The position numbers were made by a program, and so were the translations under genes. The notes below the pieces were generated by a model. The model was not told the DNA's origin. It was given only the letters and a program-made list of their open reading frames with translations, and did not search any database. DNA of 64,000 nucleotides from Misgurnus anguillicaudatus (taxonomy: Eukaryota > Chordata > Actinopteri > Cypriniformes > Cobitidae), in contig NC_073352.2 in assembly GCF_027580225.2 (NCBI RefSeq), forward strand, positions 36,457,501 to 36,521,500. Direction: 5' to 3'. Within the stretch, counting starts at the first letter, position 1. Each line of letters opens with the position of its first letter. Positions 61,282 to 64,000 of the stretch are shown here, one piece after another.

Positions 61282-61378
61282 CTATATACCTGATGGCACC
61301 TGTTCGCCCTACCGTCCCCCGCGAAGGGGGAACCCGCCGGGTCCGCGGCCGGGAGGGTGCGCCTCGGTCGGCCTGGGG
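61282..61378 (+). promoter_or_regulatory. TATATA-bearing segment, copy 17
   Basis: Matches copy 1; block B17 starts at 61379. Confidence 0.3.
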
Positions 61379-63689
61379 GACCGGAGATACTTCCGGTCGA
61401 AAATCCGAATTTCGTTACAGCGCCGCTCCGGCGCCTCGGGCCCGGGTCCTTCGACCTTCGGGTCGGTCGGTCCGCCGGAGGGGCCCTTTCGAACGAGCCC
61501 ACCCACGAGTATCTGGCCCTTTCCGCAGCGGAGATACGGGGTGCCGTCTCCGGATTTTCCCACGGCCGCTGCTCGGGCGCCTTAAGTCCCAGGACGTCGC
61601 CCTCGGGGTCGGTCGCTCTACCCGAGGGGACCTTTCGAACGAGCCCGCCCTCGACCCTCCGACCCTTTCCGCGGCCGAGATACGGCGGTTCGAAAAAAAA
61701 AAAAAACGCTCGTCCGGAGTTTGCTCGCCCGTAGCGTCCGCTGCGTTCGTCCGCCGGAGGTTTGACCGGTCTCGTTCGAAAGGTCTTTCCCGGGGCTTTC
61801 CGGCGACGCCGGCCCCGAGTCCGTGCGATCCCGTGGACCGGAGATACTTCCGGTCGAATATCCGAATTTCGTTACCGCGCCGCTCCGGCGCCTCGGGCCC
61901 GGGGCCTTCGACCTTCGGGTCGATTGGTCCGCCGGATGGGCCCTTTCGAACGAGCCCACCCACGAGTATCTGGCCCTTTCCGCCGCGGAGATACGGGGGG
62001 CCTTCTCCGGATTTTCCCACGGCCGCTGCTCGGGCGCCTTAAGTCCGAGGACGTCGCCCTCGGGGTCGGTCGCTCTACCCGAGGGGACCTTTCGAACGAG
62101 CACGCCCTCGACCCTCCGACCCTTTCCGCGGCCGAGATACGGCGGATCGAAAAAAAAAAACGCTCGTCCAGAGTTCGCGCGCCCGTAGCGTCCGCTGCGT
62201 TCGTCCGCCGGAGGCGCGGCCGGTCTCGTTCGAAAGGTCTTTCCCGGGGCTTTCCGGCGACGCCGGCCCCGCGTCCGTGCGACCCCGTGGACCGGAGATA
62301 CTTCCGGTCGAATATCCGAAATTCGTTACCGCGCCGCTCCGGCGCCTCGGGTCCGGGGCCTTCGACCTTCGGGTCGGTCGGTCCGCCGGAGGGGCCCTTT
62401 CGAACGAGCCCACCCGCGAGTATCTGGCCCTTTCCGCGGCGGAGATACGGGGGGCCGTCACCGGATTTTCCCACGGCCGCTGCTCGGGCGCCTTAAGTCC
62501 GAGGACGTCGCCCTCGGGGTCGGTCGCTCTACCCGAGGGGACCTTTTTAACGAGCCCACCCTCGACCCTCCGACCCTTTCCGCGGCCGAGATACGGCGGA
62601 TCAAAAAAAAAAAAACGCTGGTCCGGAGTTCGCGCGCCCGTAGCGTCCGCTGCGTTCGTCCGCCGGAGGCGCGGCCGGTCTCGTTCGAAAGGTCTTTCCC
62701 GGGGCTTTCCGGCGATTCCGGCCCCGAGTCCGTGCGACCCCGTGGACCGGAGATACTTCCGGTCGAATATCCGAATTTCGTTACCGCGCCGCTCCGGCGC
62801 CTCGGGTCCGGGGCCTTCGACCTTCGGGTCGATTGGTCCGCCGGAGGGGCCCTTTCGAACGAGCCCACCCGCGAGTATCTGGCCTTTTCCGCGGCGGAGA
62901 TACGGGGGGCCGTCTCCGGATTTTCCCACGGCCGCTGCTCGGGCGCCTTAAGTCCGAGGACGTCGCCCTCGGGGTCGGTCGCTCTACCCGAGGGGACCTT
63001 TCGAACGAGCCCGCCCTCGACCCTCCGACCCTTTCCGCGGCCGAGATACGGCGGATCGAAAAAAAAAAACCGCTGGTCCGGAGTTCGCGCGCCCGTAGCG
63101 TCCGCTGCGTTCGTCCGCCGGAGGCGCGGCCGGTCTCGTTCGAAAGGTCTTTCCCGGGGCTTTTCGGCGACGCCGGCCCCGAGTCCGTGCGACCCCGGGG
63201 ACCGGAGATACTTCCGGTCGAATTTCGGAAAACTTCGAACGGCCGTATCTCGGGCGCCTCGGGCCCGGGGCCTTCGAACTTCGGGTCGGTCGGTCCGCCG
63301 GAGGGGCCCTTTCGAACGAGCCCACCCGCGAGTATCTGGCCCCTTCCGCGGCGGAGATACGGGGGGCCGTCTCCGGATTTTCCCACTGCCGCTGCTCGGG
63401 CGCCTTAAATCCGAGGACGTCGCCCTCGGGGTCGGTCGCTCTACCCGAGGGGACCTTTCGAACGAGCCCACCCTCGACCCTCCGACCCTTTTCGCGGCCG
63501 AGATACGGCGGTTCGAAAAAAAAAAAACGCTCGTCCGGAGTTCGCGCGCCCGTAACGTCCGCTGCGTTCGTCCGCCGGAGGCGCGGCCGGTCTCGTTCGA
63601 AAGGTCTCTGTCGGGTCTCTGTGCGACCCCGGGGGCCGGAGATACGGACTTCCACCGCTGCACCTTTAAACGGCCGTAGCTCGGGCGCC
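61379..63689 (+). repeat. GC-rich block B17 with short tail
   Basis: Lead-in 61379-61581; units at 61582, 62039, 62493 and 62948 (penultimate, TTTCGGAAAAC form); tail 63405-63689 (285 bp, same deletion as B7 and B11). The unit at 61582 has GGAGGTTTGACC as in B9 and B12, so this block looks like a recombinant of the B9/B12 start and the B7/B11 end. Confidence 0.95.
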
Positions 63690-64000
63690 TTAAGACCGAG
63701 ACCTTAGCCCTTTGGGTCCCTCATCCTCCAGGAGGGGCCCTTTCCAACGACCCCACCCACGTCTCCGTACCCCTTTCCCCGGCCGAGATACGACCCCGGG
63801 AACATCGCCCCGTCAACCCGACCACCGTGCACCCGAGGCCGGCTTTGGACCCCGCGACGGACACCCTGGAGCTCGTACCCGGCGCACCGTTTGGTCCCTG
63901 CCATCCCACTCTTAAGCACTCCCCCACCGGACTAAGCCCCATCCTCCCGGCCCTTCTGGAGAACCAAACAGTTGGTCAACCCCAAAATTTCTCCAACCGT
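63690..64000 (+). repeat. Linker L18, cut by the window end
   Basis: The 5' segment is complete and the 50-bp array starts at 63969. Only the first two cores are reached before the window ends. Confidence 0.95.

Noticed and set aside
1..64000. Ribosomal RNA genes inside the window
   Set aside because: No conserved 18S, 5.8S, 28S or 5S core sequence was recognised, so the rDNA-spacer idea rests on analogy only.
1..64000. Telomeric, centromeric alpha or other named satellite
   Set aside because: No TTAGGG-type repeats, no 171-bp periodicity, and no CENP-B box was recognised.

Overview
The window is a 64-kb array of nested tandem repeats, and I see no protein-coding gene, rRNA gene or tRNA gene in it. 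It is GC-rich and dense in CpG, with short A-tracts. Open frames run through all six frames only because the repeat has few stop codons; identical repeats differ in A-tract length and so break frame differently. Large, high-copy, homogenised repeats of this kind point to a eukaryotic satellite or ribosomal-DNA intergenic-spacer-like array. The species cannot be read from the sequence.

Layout. Two kinds of segment alternate. (1) GC-rich blocks (B0 to B17) consist of head-to-tail units of about 453-458 bp, each normally starting at a TTAAG (CTTAAG) junction. A complete block has a constant 203-bp lead-in, a whole number of full units (2 to 9), and a diverged tail of 306-309 bp (285 bp in three blocks). 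(2) Linkers (L1 to L17 complete, L18 cut by the window end) are 841, 842 or 891 bp from their TTAAG to the next block. Each linker has a 5' part of about 280 bp, an array of 50-bp repeats with the core GTTGGTCAACC (10 or 11 copies plus one degenerate copy), then a nearly invariant 97-bp segment that begins CTATATAC and runs into the next block. Linkers start at 2129, 4471, 7644, 10358, 15350, 21166, 26208, 29404, 31672, 35352, 37928, 43557, 46780, 49501, 52273, 57266, 60488 and 63690.

Organisation. A short-repeat array ending in a TATATA-bearing segment that faces a GC-rich, hairpin-rich block resembles the enhancer-repeat plus spacer-promoter modules of animal rDNA spacers. That is an analogy, not a demonstration: no 18S, 5.8S or 28S sequence is in the window. 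If the TATATA segment is a promoter, transcription would run on the + strand into the block.

History. The array records unequal exchange at several scales: one-copy changes of the 50-bp repeat, whole-unit changes of block length, a 5,515-bp spaced duplication (1-4220 and 5516-9735), a roughly 5-kb tandem duplication (18.0-22.2 and 22.9-27.2 kb), a roughly 4-kb duplication (31.9-36.2 and 43.8-47.6 kb), blocks that look fused after losing a linker (B4, B11), and a tract at 37.9-41.1 kb whose markers belong to the left half of the window although it lies in the right half. All alignments and counts here were made by eye.
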